DNA of 64,000 bases from the NCBI RefSeq assembly GCF_014230315.1, contig NZ_JACLAW010000004.1, positions 186,001 through 250,000 of the forward strand. Reading direction: 5' to 3'. Under the pieces are notes generated by a model. It ran no database searches. It saw only the letters and a program-made list of their open reading frames with translations, and had not been told where the DNA came from. Shown one piece after another: positions 43,678 to 53,023 of this stretch (the first letter of the stretch is position 1; every line of letters starts with the position of its first letter). The translations under genes were made by a program, and so were the position numbers. The stretch comes from Novosphingobium flavum (GTDB lineage: Bacteria; Pseudomonadota; Alphaproteobacteria; Sphingomonadales; Sphingomonadaceae).

Positions 43678-45354
43678 ATGGCGAGAGCCACGATAACGGC
43701 CGCCCTATTCACCGACCGCCCCTTCAGCCGCAACCTCGTCCTGTGGTCGGCGCTCGGCCTGACAATCGCCGCCCTGCTCATCGCCCCGTACCATCCGCAC
43801 ATCGTCTGGGCCCTGCCGGTCACGCTCCCCCTGCTCGCGCTGTCGCTGCTCGACCTGTTCCAGTCCGAGCACAGCCTGCGCCGCAATTTCCCTGCTTCGG
43901 CCCGGCTGCGCTGGTTCTTCGAATGGCTGCGCCCGTTCCTGCGCTCCTACATCGTCGAAAGCGATCTCGATGGCCGCCCGTTCTCCATCGACGAGCGCGC
44001 GCTGGTCTATGCCCGGGCCAAGGGCGACGTCGATTCCCACCCCTTCGGCACCGAGCTGGACGTCTATTCGGGCGAGTACGAGTGGCTGGCCCACTCGATC
44101 CTGCCCAATGCTTCCGCGCCGAAGGACACCCGCGTCCATGTCGGCTCCAGCCAGTGCGCCAAGCCCTATCAGGCCTCGCGCTTCAACATCTCGGCGATGA
44201 GCTTCGGCTCGCTCGGCGCCAATGCGATCGAGGCGCTCAACCTCGGCGCCAAGCTCGGGGGCTTCTACCACGACACCGGAGAGGGCGGCCTGTCGCCCTA
44301 TCACCTCAAGCACGGCGGCGACATCGTCTGGGAACTGGGCTCGGGCTATTTCAGCTGCCGCACGGCCGAGGGCAAGTTCGATCCCGAGAAATTCCGCGAC
44401 CGCGCCGCGCATGATGCGGTGAAGATGACCGAGATCAAGCTCAGCCAGGGCGCCAAGCCCGGCCACGGCGGCATGCTCCCCGGTCCGAAGGTCACGGCCG
44501 AGATCGCCGGGATTCGCGGCGTGCCCCAAGGGGTGAACTGCATCTCGCCGCCCGCGCACAGCGCTTTCTCCACGCCCAAGCAGCTGGTCGAATTCGCGGC
44601 GAAGATGCGCGATCTGTCGGGCGGCAAGCCGGTCGGGATCAAGCTCTGTGTCGGTTTCCCGCATGAACTGTTCGCCGTGGTCAAGGCCATGCTCGAAACC
44701 GGGATCACGCTCGATTTTATCGTGATCGACGGCGCCGAGGGCGGGACCGGTGCCGCGCCGACCGAACTGTCCGACCGCGTCGGCATGCCGCTGCGCGAAG
44801 GGCTGGTGATCGCCCGCAATGCCCTCGTCGGCACCGGGCTCAAGGGGCAGGTCAAGCTTGCCGCCTCGGGCAAGGTCGCCTCGGGCGCGGCGCTCGCCAT
44901 GAACGCGGCGCTGGGGGCGGACTGGTGCAATGCCGCCCGCTCCTTCATGTTCGCGCTGGGCTGCGTCCAGTCGATGAACTGCCACAAGGACACCTGCCCG
45001 ACCGGGATCGCCACCCAGTCTCCGGCGCGCCAGCGCGGCCTCTACGTGCCCGACAAGGCCGAGCGCGTCGCCCGCTATCACCGCGCCACGCTCGATGCCC
45101 TGCATGACATCGTCGTCGCCGCCGGGCTCGACACGCCGGACGAATTCCGCCCCGGCCACTTGCGCCAGCGCATCAACGTCGCGGAAATGCGCCAGATGAA
45201 CGAGATCTACCCCTTCGTGGAAGAAGGCGAACTGCTCGCCGGCACCCGCCATTCGGTGCTGCGCCGCTGGTGGGACCTGGCCGATGCCGATACGTTCAAG
45301 CCGCAGCTCGACCGGGCCGACCCGGTGGACTTCCATGCGCGCCGGGCGAGTTGA
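43678..45354 (+). CDS. FMN-binding glutamate synthase-related protein
   Basis: Membrane-anchored GltB-like protein of 558 residues. Two N-terminal helices (about 18-57) are followed by the glutamate synthase FMN/Fe-S domain: RFNISAMSFGSLGANAIEALNLGAKLGGFYHDTGEGGLSPYH, then GAKPGHGGMLPG and DGAEGGTGAAPTELSDRVGMPL. A cysteine cluster, CVQSMNCHKDTCPTGIATQ, is fit for a 3Fe-4S centre. It lacks the amidotransferase domain of true GltB, and the electron donor is unknown. The ATG has AGGAGAGCAGG just upstream. Confidence 0.9.
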   Translation: MARATITAALFTDRPFSRNLVLWSALGLTIAALLIAPYHPHIVWALPVTLPLLALSLLDLFQSEHSLRRNFPASARLRWFFEWLRPFLRSYIVESDLDGRPFSIDERALVYARAKGDVDSHPFGTELDVYSGEYEWLAHSILPNASAPKDTRVHVGSSQCAKPYQASRFNISAMSFGSLGANAIEALNLGAKLGGFYHDTGEGGLSPYHLKHGGDIVWELGSGYFSCRTAEGKFDPEKFRDRAAHDAVKMTEIKLSQGAKPGHGGMLPGPKVTAEIAGIRGVPQGVNCISPPAHSAFSTPKQLVEFAAKMRDLSGGKPVGIKLCVGFPHELFAVVKAMLETGITLDFIVIDGAEGGTGAAPTELSDRVGMPLREGLVIARNALVGTGLKGQVKLAASGKVASGAALAMNAALGADWCNAARSFMFALGCVQSMNCHKDTCPTGIATQSPARQRGLYVPDKAERVARYHRATLDALHDIVVAAGLDTPDEFRPGHLRQRINVAEMRQMNEIYPFVEEGELLAGTRHSVLRRWWDLADADTFKPQLDRADPVDFHARRAS

Positions 45355-45438
45355 CGGACCTGCGCTATTTTTTGCAACCATCCGTGTAAATCATTGCGTT
45401 GGATAGTCCGGCCCCGCGCGGGCATAGCCGCTTCCACC

Positions 45439-46578
45439 ATGGTCCGCGGCCTTCGCATCCCCTCTGTCGACCCCTTTCTGGTCTGGCTCGCGGGCACCGT
45501 GCTCGCGGCCAGCCTGCTGCCCGCGAAAGGGCAGGTCGCCGCCGCTTTCGACGTGGCGGCAGACCTCGCCATCGCCCTGCTGTTCTTCCTCCACGGCGCC
45601 AAGCTCTCGCGTGATGCGATCATGGCGGGCATCGGCAACTGGCGGCTCCACCTGCTGGTCCTCGCCTCGACTTACCTGCTCTTTCCCGTCGCGGGCCTGC
45701 TCACGGTCCGGCTTGCGGGCGGGCTGATCGATCCGCTGCTGGCCGCCGGGGTGCTGTTTCTCACCCTGCTGCCCTCCACGGTCCAGTCCTCGATCGCCTT
45801 CACCGCCATGGCGCGCGGCAATGTCGCCGCCGCGGTGTGCAGCGCCTCGCTCTCCAACCTCCTCGGCATCGTCCTCACCCCGCTGCTGGTCGGCCTGCTG
45901 ATGCAGGCGGGCGGGCACGGCGGCGCGGCGGGGATGGACTCTGTCAAAACCATCGCCACCCAGCTGCTCCTGCCCTTCACCGCGGGCCACCTGCTGCGCC
46001 CGCTGATCGGCCGGTTCATCGATCGCAACAAGGCAATCCTCCAGCCGGTTGACCGCAGCTCGATCCTGCTGGTGGTCTATACCGCCTTCAGCGCCGCCGT
46101 GGTGAACGGGATCTGGCACCGGGTCGGCCCGGAAGACCTCCTCGTCCTGCTCCTCGCCTCCAGCGCCATCCTCACCCTCGTCATGGGCTGGAATGCGCTC
46201 GCCGCCCGCCTGTTCGGCCTGCCCCGCGCCGATGCCGTGGTCCTGTTCTTCTGCGGCTCGAAGAAGAGCCTCGTCTCCGGCGTGCCGATGGCCGGCGCCC
46301 TCTTCGCCCCGGCCCAGGTCGGCGTCGTCGTCCTGCCGCTGATGATCTTCCACCAGCTGCAACTGTTCCTCTGCGCCTGGATGGCCGCGCGCCTGCGCCG
46401 CGAAGGCGATGCGCAGGCCCCCGCCGTCCCCATGCCCCCACGGGGCGAGGCCGAGGCGCTCGCCCGCGCCAGCGCGCTTGGCCTGCCGATCCCCGAGGAA
46501 TGCCGCCCCGGCGTGGTCGCCAATCTCGATCTCCTCGCCGCCCACGCCCGCGTTCTGTTGGGGGAGGGCAAGCCATGA
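45439..46578 (+). CDS. Bile acid:sodium symporter-family transporter with an AtzG-like C-terminal tail
   Basis: Protein of 379 residues. The first 330 form a YfeH-type SBF-like transporter with about ten helices, including LPSTVQSSIAFTAMARGNVAAAVCSASLSNLLG and FFCGSKKSLVSGVPMA. The last 48 residues are soluble and match the small AtzG/HpxX-type (DUF4089) subunit: ALGLPIPEECRPGVVANLD then LLAAHARVLL. An internal ATG at 46432 could also express that part alone, though its ribosome-binding site is poor. Its stop overlaps the AtzE-like amidase start as ATGA. The transported compound is probably a purine-pathway metabolite (inference). Confidence 0.88.
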   Translation: MVRGLRIPSVDPFLVWLAGTVLAASLLPAKGQVAAAFDVAADLAIALLFFLHGAKLSRDAIMAGIGNWRLHLLVLASTYLLFPVAGLLTVRLAGGLIDPLLAAGVLFLTLLPSTVQSSIAFTAMARGNVAAAVCSASLSNLLGIVLTPLLVGLLMQAGGHGGAAGMDSVKTIATQLLLPFTAGHLLRPLIGRFIDRNKAILQPVDRSSILLVVYTAFSAAVVNGIWHRVGPEDLLVLLLASSAILTLVMGWNALAARLFGLPRADAVVLFFCGSKKSLVSGVPMAGALFAPAQVGVVVLPLMIFHQLQLFLCAWMAARLRREGDAQAPAVPMPPRGEAEALARASALGLPIPEECRPGVVANLDLLAAHARVLLGEGKP

Positions 46579-47912
46579 TCGAGGCCGCTCACATCGCCGC
46601 CGCCGTCAGGGCCGGGGAGATCACCGCCACCGCACTCGCCGGGCAAGCCCTCACTGCGCTGGAAGCCGACCGCCACGTCGCCGTCACCCGCGTCCTCGCC
46701 GCCCGCGCCCTCGGCGATGCCGCGCGGGTCGATGCCATGGTCGCGCGGGGGCAGGACCCGGGTCCGCTCGCCGGGGTCCCCTTCGGCGTGAAGGATCTGT
46801 TCGACGTCGCCGGCCTGACCACCACCGCCGGATCGCGCCTCCTTGCCGATGCCGCGCCAGCCCAGGCCGATGCAGCGGCGGTGCAGTGCCTTTGCAGTGC
46901 CGGTGCAGTTCTGGCCTGCACGCTCAACATGGATGAATTCGCCTACGGCTTCGCCACGATCAACGCGGCTCACGGCACCACCCGCAACCCCCACGATCCC
47001 GCCCGTCTCGCCGGCGGTTCCTCCGGCGGTTCGGCCGCAATAGTGGCGGCCGGGCTCCTGCCCTTCGCCCTCGGCTCCGACACCAACGGCTCGATCCGCG
47101 TCCCCGCCAGCCTCTGCGGGCTCTACGGCCTCAAGCCCGCCCACGCCTCGCTGCCGCTGGGCGGGGTCTTCCCCTTCGCCGAAAGCTTCGACGACATCGG
47201 CCCCTTCACCGCCAGCCTCGCCGACATGGCGCTGGTCTGGGAAGTCCTGCTCGGCGCCCCGATTCCCGGAGATGACGGCGCGGAAATCCGCGTCGCCCGC
47301 CTGGGCGGCCGCTTCCGCGACAATGCCGACCCGGCCCAGCTCGCCGCGATCGACGCCGCCGCGCCCGGCGCCCCGCTGGTCGAGCTGCCCGACATCGCCC
47401 GCGCCCGCTCGGCCGCCTTCCTGATCACCGCGCGCGAGGGCGGGGCCCTCCACCGCGCGGCGCTGGCCGGACAGGCGATGGAATTCGACCCGCAGGTGCG
47501 CGACCGCCTGCTGGCCGGGGCGCTCTTGCCGGACGAACTCTACAATCACGCCCAGGCCTTCCGCGCCGAATTCATGGCGCAGGTCCGCGCCCGCTTTGCC
47601 GAATTCGACGTGCTGCTGGCCCCGGCCGCGCCGTGCCCGGCGCCCCCGATCGCCGATCCGCGCATCACGATCGACGGCGAACAGCGCCCGGCCCGGGCCG
47701 ATCTCGGCATCCATACCCAGCCGATCACGTTCGCCGCCCTGCCGTCGCTCGCCGTGCCGCTGCGGCGGCCGGGGCTGCTGCCGCTCGGCCTGCAACTGAT
47801 CGGCCGTCCGGGCCATGAAGCGAAACTCTTGCGCTTTGCCGCAAGGCTGGAACAATCCGGAATTGTCGGTGTGACCGCGCCGGCAGGGGTTCTCGAGGGG
47901 GAAACGACATGA
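46575..47912 (+). CDS. hpxY: AtzE/HpxY-type amidase
   Basis: Amidase-signature hydrolase of 445 residues. The catalytic Lys is in GVPFGVKDLFDVAG, the Ser-cisSer pair in ARLAGGSSGGSAAIVAAG and the nucleophile region in GSDTNGSIRVPASLCGLYGLKP. AtzE proteins work as a complex with AtzG, and an AtzG-like segment is encoded immediately upstream. In the Klebsiella hpx cluster the corresponding HpxX-HpxY pair accompanies HpxW in the allantoin-to-oxamate branch. The exact substrate is not established; an oxalurate-type carbamoyl or amide compound is a reasonable guess. Confidence 0.88.
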   Translation: MIEAAHIAAAVRAGEITATALAGQALTALEADRHVAVTRVLAARALGDAARVDAMVARGQDPGPLAGVPFGVKDLFDVAGLTTTAGSRLLADAAPAQADAAAVQCLCSAGAVLACTLNMDEFAYGFATINAAHGTTRNPHDPARLAGGSSGGSAAIVAAGLLPFALGSDTNGSIRVPASLCGLYGLKPAHASLPLGGVFPFAESFDDIGPFTASLADMALVWEVLLGAPIPGDDGAEIRVARLGGRFRDNADPAQLAAIDAAAPGAPLVELPDIARARSAAFLITAREGGALHRAALAGQAMEFDPQVRDRLLAGALLPDELYNHAQAFRAEFMAQVRARFAEFDVLLAPAAPCPAPPIADPRITIDGEQRPARADLGIHTQPITFAALPSLAVPLRRPGLLPLGLQLIGRPGHEAKLLRFAARLEQSGIVGVTAPAGVLEGETT

Positions 47913-49270
47913 GCGACGCCCAGGCCATCAACGCGGGCGAGGCGCCGCCCGGCGCGCTCGAACGCCAGTTCAGACTGACCGAGCGCGGCACCACGGCCCG
48001 GACCGAGGTGCTGGCAGGGGTCACCACTTTCCTCACCATGGCCTATATCGTGCTGGTCAACCCGGCGATCCTCGGCCAGGCGGGCCTTCCGGTCGCCGCG
48101 GTCGCTGCGGCCACCTGCTTTGCTGCGGCCTTCGCCTCGATCCTGATGGGCATGGCCGCCAACACCCCGCTCGCGCTTGCCCCGGGCATGGGTCTCAACG
48201 CCTATTTCAGCTTCACCGTGGTCCAGCAGATGGGCGTCCCCTGGCCGGTGGCGCTGGGCTGCGTCTTCATCTCGGGCGTGGCCTTCCTCGTCCTCACCCT
48301 CACCGGCGTGCGGCAGATGATCGTCTCGGTCATCCCGCAGCACCTGTTTGCTGCCGTGGCCGGCGGGATCGGCCTGTTCATCGGCTTCATCGGGCTCAAG
48401 GATGCCGGGATCGTCGTCGCCAACCCGGCCACTTTCGTCTCGCTCGGCAGCGTCACCCAGCCGGGGCCGGCGCTGGCCCTGTTCGGGCTTGCGGTGATCG
48501 GCGCGCTCAGCGTCTGGAACGTGCGCGCGGCCATGCTGATCGGCATCGTGCTGACGACCATCGCCGGCTGGCTGCTGGGCGAAGTCTCGGCGCCGAGCGA
48601 GCCGTACAGCCTTGCCGCGCTCACCGGCACGGCCTTCAAGCTAGACCTGCCGGGCGTCTTCGGCCTGACCGGCAGCCACGGGCTCGGCCTGTTCGAGATC
48701 CTGTTCGTTTTCCTCTTCGTCGACCTGTTCGACAATATCGGCACCCTCGTCGCCGTCACAAAGCGCGCCGGACTGATGGACGCGGCGGGCCGCATTCCCG
48801 GGCTCAACCGCATCCTGATGACCGACGCGGTGGCCACCATGGTCGGCGCCTTGGCCGGGACCAGCACGGTCACCAGCTATGTCGAGAGCGCGGCCGGCGT
48901 GCAGGCGGGCGGGCGCACGGGCCTCAGCGCCGTGGTCACCGGCTTGCTGTTCCTCGCCACGATGTTCGTCGCGCCCTATGCCCAGTTGGTGCCCTTGGCG
49001 GCCACGGCTCCGGCGCTGATCGTGGTCGGCGGGCTGATGCTGCTGCCGCTGACCGAAGTGAACTGGGAAGACCCGATGGCCGCGATCCCGGCCTTCCTGA
49101 CCGTGGCGATGATCCCGCTGACCTTCTCCATCGCCAATGGCCTCGCCTTCGGCATCACCGCCCATGCCCTGCTCAAACTGATCAAGGGGCAGGCGAGCAA
49201 GGCCGACTGGTTCCTGTTCACCCTCGCGGGCCTGTTCGTCGTCCGTTTCGCCTGGATGGCCGCAGCATGA
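47909..49270 (+). CDS. NCS2-family purine permease, AzgA-like
   Basis: Inner-membrane transporter of 453 residues with about 12-14 helices. It carries the AzgA-type motifs RTEVLAGVTTFLTMAYIVLVNP, ANTPLALAPGMGLNAYFSF and FLFVDLFDNIGTLVAV, with the GTSTVTSYVESAAGVQAGGRTGL signature later. Relatives import adenine, guanine or hypoxanthine with protons. The ATG overlaps the amidase stop as ATGA and its own stop overlaps the nucleosidase gene, fixing it within the purine operon. Confidence 0.94.
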   Translation: MSDAQAINAGEAPPGALERQFRLTERGTTARTEVLAGVTTFLTMAYIVLVNPAILGQAGLPVAAVAAATCFAAAFASILMGMAANTPLALAPGMGLNAYFSFTVVQQMGVPWPVALGCVFISGVAFLVLTLTGVRQMIVSVIPQHLFAAVAGGIGLFIGFIGLKDAGIVVANPATFVSLGSVTQPGPALALFGLAVIGALSVWNVRAAMLIGIVLTTIAGWLLGEVSAPSEPYSLAALTGTAFKLDLPGVFGLTGSHGLGLFEILFVFLFVDLFDNIGTLVAVTKRAGLMDAAGRIPGLNRILMTDAVATMVGALAGTSTVTSYVESAAGVQAGGRTGLSAVVTGLLFLATMFVAPYAQLVPLAATAPALIVVGGLMLLPLTEVNWEDPMAAIPAFLTVAMIPLTFSIANGLAFGITAHALLKLIKGQASKADWFLFTLAGLFVVRFAWMAAA

Positions 49271-50196
49271 TCCGCCGCCTTGCCCTCGCGCTCGCTGCGC
49301 TGGTCCTGCCTGACGCGGTGCAGGCCGCCCCGCTCGATCCCACCCCGCGCACCGTGGTGATGACCGCCTTCCGTCCGGAATGGAACGCGCTGGTCCAGAC
49401 CATCCACAACCCGGTCGAGCACAAGGTCAACGGCCTGACCTTCCTGACCGGCGAACTGGAAGGCAAGCCGGTGGTGTTGATGCAGAGCGGGGTCAGCGTG
49501 GTCAACGCGGCGATGAACACCCAGCTCGTGCTGGACCGCTTCACGGTCAAGCGGATCGTCTTTTCCGGCATTGCCGGGGGCGTCGATCCCAAGCTCTCCA
49601 TCGGCGACGTGGTCGTGCCGGAAGACTGGGGCCAGTATTTGGAAGCCGCCTTTGCCCGCAAGACGAAGTCCGGCTGGGGCACGCCGGAAAAGCGCGCGGA
49701 GGAGGCTCCGGCCAACTGGTTCTTCATCTTCCCGCGCGGCACGGTGGTCGGCAATGCGCAGGCGGCGCCGAAGCGCATGTTTCGCATCCCGGTCGATCCC
49801 GGGCTTCTCGCGCTCGCCCGCACGGTCGTGCCGGGCACCCGGCTCGAACGCTGCGTGCCGCCGAGCGAGAAGATGCTGCCCGGATCGGCCTTGTGCCTAC
49901 CGCGCGAACCCCGGCTCGAAGTCGGCGGCACGGGGGTCACGGCCGGCATCTTCGCCGACAATGCCGAGTTTCGCGTCTACCTCCACAAGGCATGGGACGC
50001 GCGCGTGCTCGACATGGAAAGCGCCGCGGTGATGCAGGTGGCCTATTCCAACATGGTTCCCGCCATCGTCTTCCGCAGCCTGTCGGACCTCGCCGGGGGC
50101 GACAAACACCAGAACATGGAGGACACCTTCGAGCATCTCGCCTCGGTCAATTCGGCTCACGTCGTGCGCGCCTTCGTGGCCGCCCTGCCGGATTGA
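49267..50196 (+). CDS. Exported purine nucleosidase, MTA/SAH nucleosidase-like
   Basis: PNP/UDP-phosphorylase superfamily protein of 309 residues with a signal peptide (MIRRLALALAALVLPDAVQA, cleavage before APLD), so periplasmic. Family blocks are VVMTAFRPEWNAL, SGIAGGVDPKLSIGDVVVPEDW and LDMESAAVMQVAYSNMVPAIVFRSLSDLAGG, the last holding the base-contacting Glu and catalytic Asp. It probably releases free purine bases from nucleosides in the periplasm for the permease encoded just upstream. Nucleoside specificity cannot be read. Confidence 0.88.
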   Translation: MIRRLALALAALVLPDAVQAAPLDPTPRTVVMTAFRPEWNALVQTIHNPVEHKVNGLTFLTGELEGKPVVLMQSGVSVVNAAMNTQLVLDRFTVKRIVFSGIAGGVDPKLSIGDVVVPEDWGQYLEAAFARKTKSGWGTPEKRAEEAPANWFFIFPRGTVVGNAQAAPKRMFRIPVDPGLLALARTVVPGTRLERCVPPSEKMLPGSALCLPREPRLEVGGTGVTAGIFADNAEFRVYLHKAWDARVLDMESAAVMQVAYSNMVPAIVFRSLSDLAGGDKHQNMEDTFEHLASVNSAHVVRAFVAALPD

Positions 50197-50201
50197 CGGA
50201 G

Positions 50202-51800
50202 ATGGGCCGGGAATCGATCAGAATGGCCACCATCACGGGCAGCAGCGGCATGGTCACCGCGCCGCACTTCCTCGCCGCCGAGGCGGGGCTGGCGGTGCTG
50301 CGCGATGGCGGTAACGCGGTCGAGGCCTGCGTCGCGGTCGCGGCCTGTCTCGCCGTGGTCTATCCGCATATGACCGGGATCGGCGGCGACGGCTTCTGGC
50401 TGATCGCCGAGCCGGACGGGCGCGTTCACGGCATTCACGGCTGCGGCGGCGCGGCGGGTTCGGCCACGCTCGATCTCTATGCCGGGCTGGACGGCGTTCC
50501 GTTCCGCGGTCCGCTCGCGGCCAATACCGTGGCGGGCACGATCTCCGGCTGGCAGGCAGCGCTGGAAACCTCGGGCGGAAAACTGCCGCTTGCCCGCCTG
50601 CTGCAAAGTGCCATCGCCCATGCCGAGGCCGGGGTCGCGGTCACGGCCGGCCATGCCGCCATCGCGGCGGGCAAGGGGGCGGAACTGCGCATTCAGCCCG
50701 GCGCCTATGCCGCGACGTTCGAGCCCGAGGGGCGTCCGCTGGCCGAGGGCGATATCCTGCGCCAGCCGGTTCTGGCCCGGACCCTGCGCCGCCTTGGCGA
50801 GGAAGGGCTGGACAGCTTCTACACCGGCCCGCTCGCAGCTGACATCGCCGGAGACCTTGCCGCACTGGGCAGCCCGGTCTCGGCCGCTGACCTTGCCGCG
50901 CACGTCGCAACCCGGCCCGAACCGCTCACCACCCGCCTGCACGACGCGCAATTGTGGAACAGCGCCCCGCCAACCCAGGGCTTTGCCTCACTGCTGATCC
51001 TCGCCCTGTTCGACCGGATCGGCGCGGACGCGGCAGACGGCTTCGCCCATGTCCACGGGCTGGTCGAGGCGACCAAGCAGGCCTTCCTGCTGCGCGATGT
51101 CCATGTCGGCGATCCGGCCTTCCATGACTTCGACTGGCAGGGCCTGCTCGCCGATCCGGCGGCCCTCGACGCCCTTGCCGCGAAGGTCGACCCGGCCAAG
51201 GCCCTGCCATGGCCGCAGCCGCCGCAATGGGGCGATACATGCTGGTTCGCCGCCGCCGATAAGGAAGGCCGCGTGGTCAGCACGATCCAGTCGACCTATT
51301 TCGAATTCGGCTCGGGTCTCGTCCTGCCGAAGACCGGGATCACTTGGCAGAACCGGGGCAGCTCGTTCCGCCTCGCCGCCACCGGCTGGAACGCGCTGAA
51401 GCCTGGGCGCAAGCCGTTCCACACCCTCAACCCCGCACTCGCCCGGTTCGACGATGGCCGCACCATGGCCTATGGCACGATGGGCGGGGAGGGCCAGCCG
51501 CAGACCCAGGCCGCGCTGTTCACTCGCTATGCCCGCTTCGGCGCCGACCTTCAGGAGGCGATCAGCGCCCCGCGCTGGCTGCTCGGGCGGACCTGGGGCG
51601 AACAGTCGACCACGCTCAAGCTGGAGGACGGCTTCGACGCGGCGCTTTACGGCCAGCTCGCCGCCGCAGGCCATGATGTCGAGCGCGCCGGGCCGCTGAC
51701 CGCGACCATGGGCCATGCCGGAGCTATCGTGCGCCACGCCGATGGCCGTCTCGAAGGGGCGACGGACCCGCGCAGCGATGGCAAGGTGGCGGCATGGTAA
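50202..51800 (+). CDS. hpxW: Gamma-glutamyltransferase-family oxamate amidohydrolase, HpxW-like
   Basis: N-terminal-nucleophile hydrolase precursor of 532 residues. The large-subunit part has the GGNAVEACVAVAACLAVVYPHMTGIGGDGFW block. The self-cleavage Thr lies in WGDTCWFAAADKEGRVVS, and the small subunit continues with the GYTMGGEGQPQTQ-like segment (AYGTMGGEGQPQTQAALF). In the hpx pathway HpxW hydrolyses oxamate to oxalate and ammonia. The gene order with HpxX/Y-, K- and J-like genes favours that over glutathione hydrolysis. No signal peptide. ATGs at 50202 and 50223 are possible. Confidence 0.85.
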   Translation: MGRESIRMATITGSSGMVTAPHFLAAEAGLAVLRDGGNAVEACVAVAACLAVVYPHMTGIGGDGFWLIAEPDGRVHGIHGCGGAAGSATLDLYAGLDGVPFRGPLAANTVAGTISGWQAALETSGGKLPLARLLQSAIAHAEAGVAVTAGHAAIAAGKGAELRIQPGAYAATFEPEGRPLAEGDILRQPVLARTLRRLGEEGLDSFYTGPLAADIAGDLAALGSPVSAADLAAHVATRPEPLTTRLHDAQLWNSAPPTQGFASLLILALFDRIGADAADGFAHVHGLVEATKQAFLLRDVHVGDPAFHDFDWQGLLADPAALDALAAKVDPAKALPWPQPPQWGDTCWFAAADKEGRVVSTIQSTYFEFGSGLVLPKTGITWQNRGSSFRLAATGWNALKPGRKPFHTLNPALARFDDGRTMAYGTMGGEGQPQTQAALFTRYARFGADLQEAISAPRWLLGRTWGEQSTTLKLEDGFDAALYGQLAAAGHDVERAGPLTATMGHAGAIVRHADGRLEGATDPRSDGKVAAW

Positions 51801-53023
51801 GCGGCGGAACACGGGCGGTGGCGCGGTGCGACGAACTGGGCGCGGCGCCTTACAGCGACAGCGCCGAGGGGCTGACCCGCACCTATCTCAGCCCCGCCTA
51901 TCTCGCCGCGCAGGACCGGCTGGCGCTGTGGATGGAACAGGCCGGGATGAGCGTGCGGCGCGATCCGGCGATGAACCTCGTCGGGCGCTACGAGGGCACC
52001 GATCCCGCCGCGCCGATCCTCCTCATCGGCAGCCATCTCGACAGCGTGATCGACGCCGGGCGCTATGATGGCCCGCTCGGCATCATGCTGGGGGTCGAGG
52101 CGGTCGCCGCCCTGTCCTCCGCCGGCCAGCGCCTGCCCTTCGCCATCGAGGTGATCGCTTTCGGCGACGAGGAAGGCTCGCGCTTTCCCGCCGCCATGCT
52201 GACCAGCCGGGCCGTTGCCGGAACGCTGGACCCCGCCGCTCTCGCCCTGCGCGACGGGGCAGGGGTGGCCTTGGCCGACCTCGTCGACATTGCCGCCTAT
52301 CCTTCGGCGGCGCGCGCGCCGGGCTCGATCTTCGCTTACCTCGAGGCCCATATCGAGCAGGGCCCGGTGCTGGAGGACAAGGGCCTGGCCCTCGGCACGG
52401 TGACGGGCATTGCCGCCCAGCTGCGCTACCAGGTCACGCTCAGCGGCATGGCGGGCCACGCCGGGACGACCTCGATGCCGCTGCGCCGCGATGCGCTGGC
52501 CGGGGCCGCCGAGGCGATCCTCGCGGCAGAGCGCATCGCGCGGGACGACCAGTCCGATCTCGTCGCCACGGTCGGCCGGATCGAGGCCCTGCCGGGGGCG
52601 GCCAATGTGATCCCGGGTGAGGCGCGCTTTACCCTGGACGTCCGCTCGGGCGATGAGGCGCGGCGCGATCGCGGCGCCGAGGCGATCCTTGATGCCATCG
52701 CGCAAGTCGCCGAGCGGCGCGGGCTCGACTTCGTCATCACCCGCATTCACGACCTGCCCGCCAGCCCCTGCGACGGCGCGCTGATGGACCTGATGGACGC
52801 GGCGCTGGCCGAGGCCGGTCACCCGCCGTTCCGCCTTGTTTCCGGCGCCGGCCACGATGCCATGAACATGGCCGCGCTCTGCCCCACGGCCATGCTGTTC
52901 CTGCGCTGCCGCGCCGGCATCAGCCACAATCCCGCCGAACATGTCGAACCCGCCGATGCCGAGGCGGCGCTGCAGGTCATGCTCGGCTTCATCGACCGAC
53001 TGGGAGCCATGCGTGCTGCTTGA
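51794..53023 (+). CDS. hpxK: Allantoate amidohydrolase, HpxK/AllC-like
   Basis: M20-family amidohydrolase of 409 residues. Metal ligands are seen in IGSHLDSVIDAGRYDGPLG, GDEEGSRFP, YLEAHIEQGPVLE and the C-terminal ISHNPAEHVEP; the dimerisation and substrate domain has GMAGHAGTTSMPLRRDAL. The family covers allantoate amidohydrolases and N-carbamoyl amino acid hydrolases; allantoinase and aminotransferase neighbours point to allantoate, giving ureidoglycine, CO2 and ammonia. It overlaps hpxW by seven bases and the aminotransferase gene by eleven. Confidence 0.92.
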   Translation: MVSGGTRAVARCDELGAAPYSDSAEGLTRTYLSPAYLAAQDRLALWMEQAGMSVRRDPAMNLVGRYEGTDPAAPILLIGSHLDSVIDAGRYDGPLGIMLGVEAVAALSSAGQRLPFAIEVIAFGDEEGSRFPAAMLTSRAVAGTLDPAALALRDGAGVALADLVDIAAYPSAARAPGSIFAYLEAHIEQGPVLEDKGLALGTVTGIAAQLRYQVTLSGMAGHAGTTSMPLRRDALAGAAEAILAAERIARDDQSDLVATVGRIEALPGAANVIPGEARFTLDVRSGDEARRDRGAEAILDAIAQVAERRGLDFVITRIHDLPASPCDGALMDLMDAALAEAGHPPFRLVSGAGHDAMNMAALCPTAMLFLRCRAGISHNPAEHVEPADAEAALQVMLGFIDRLGAMRAA

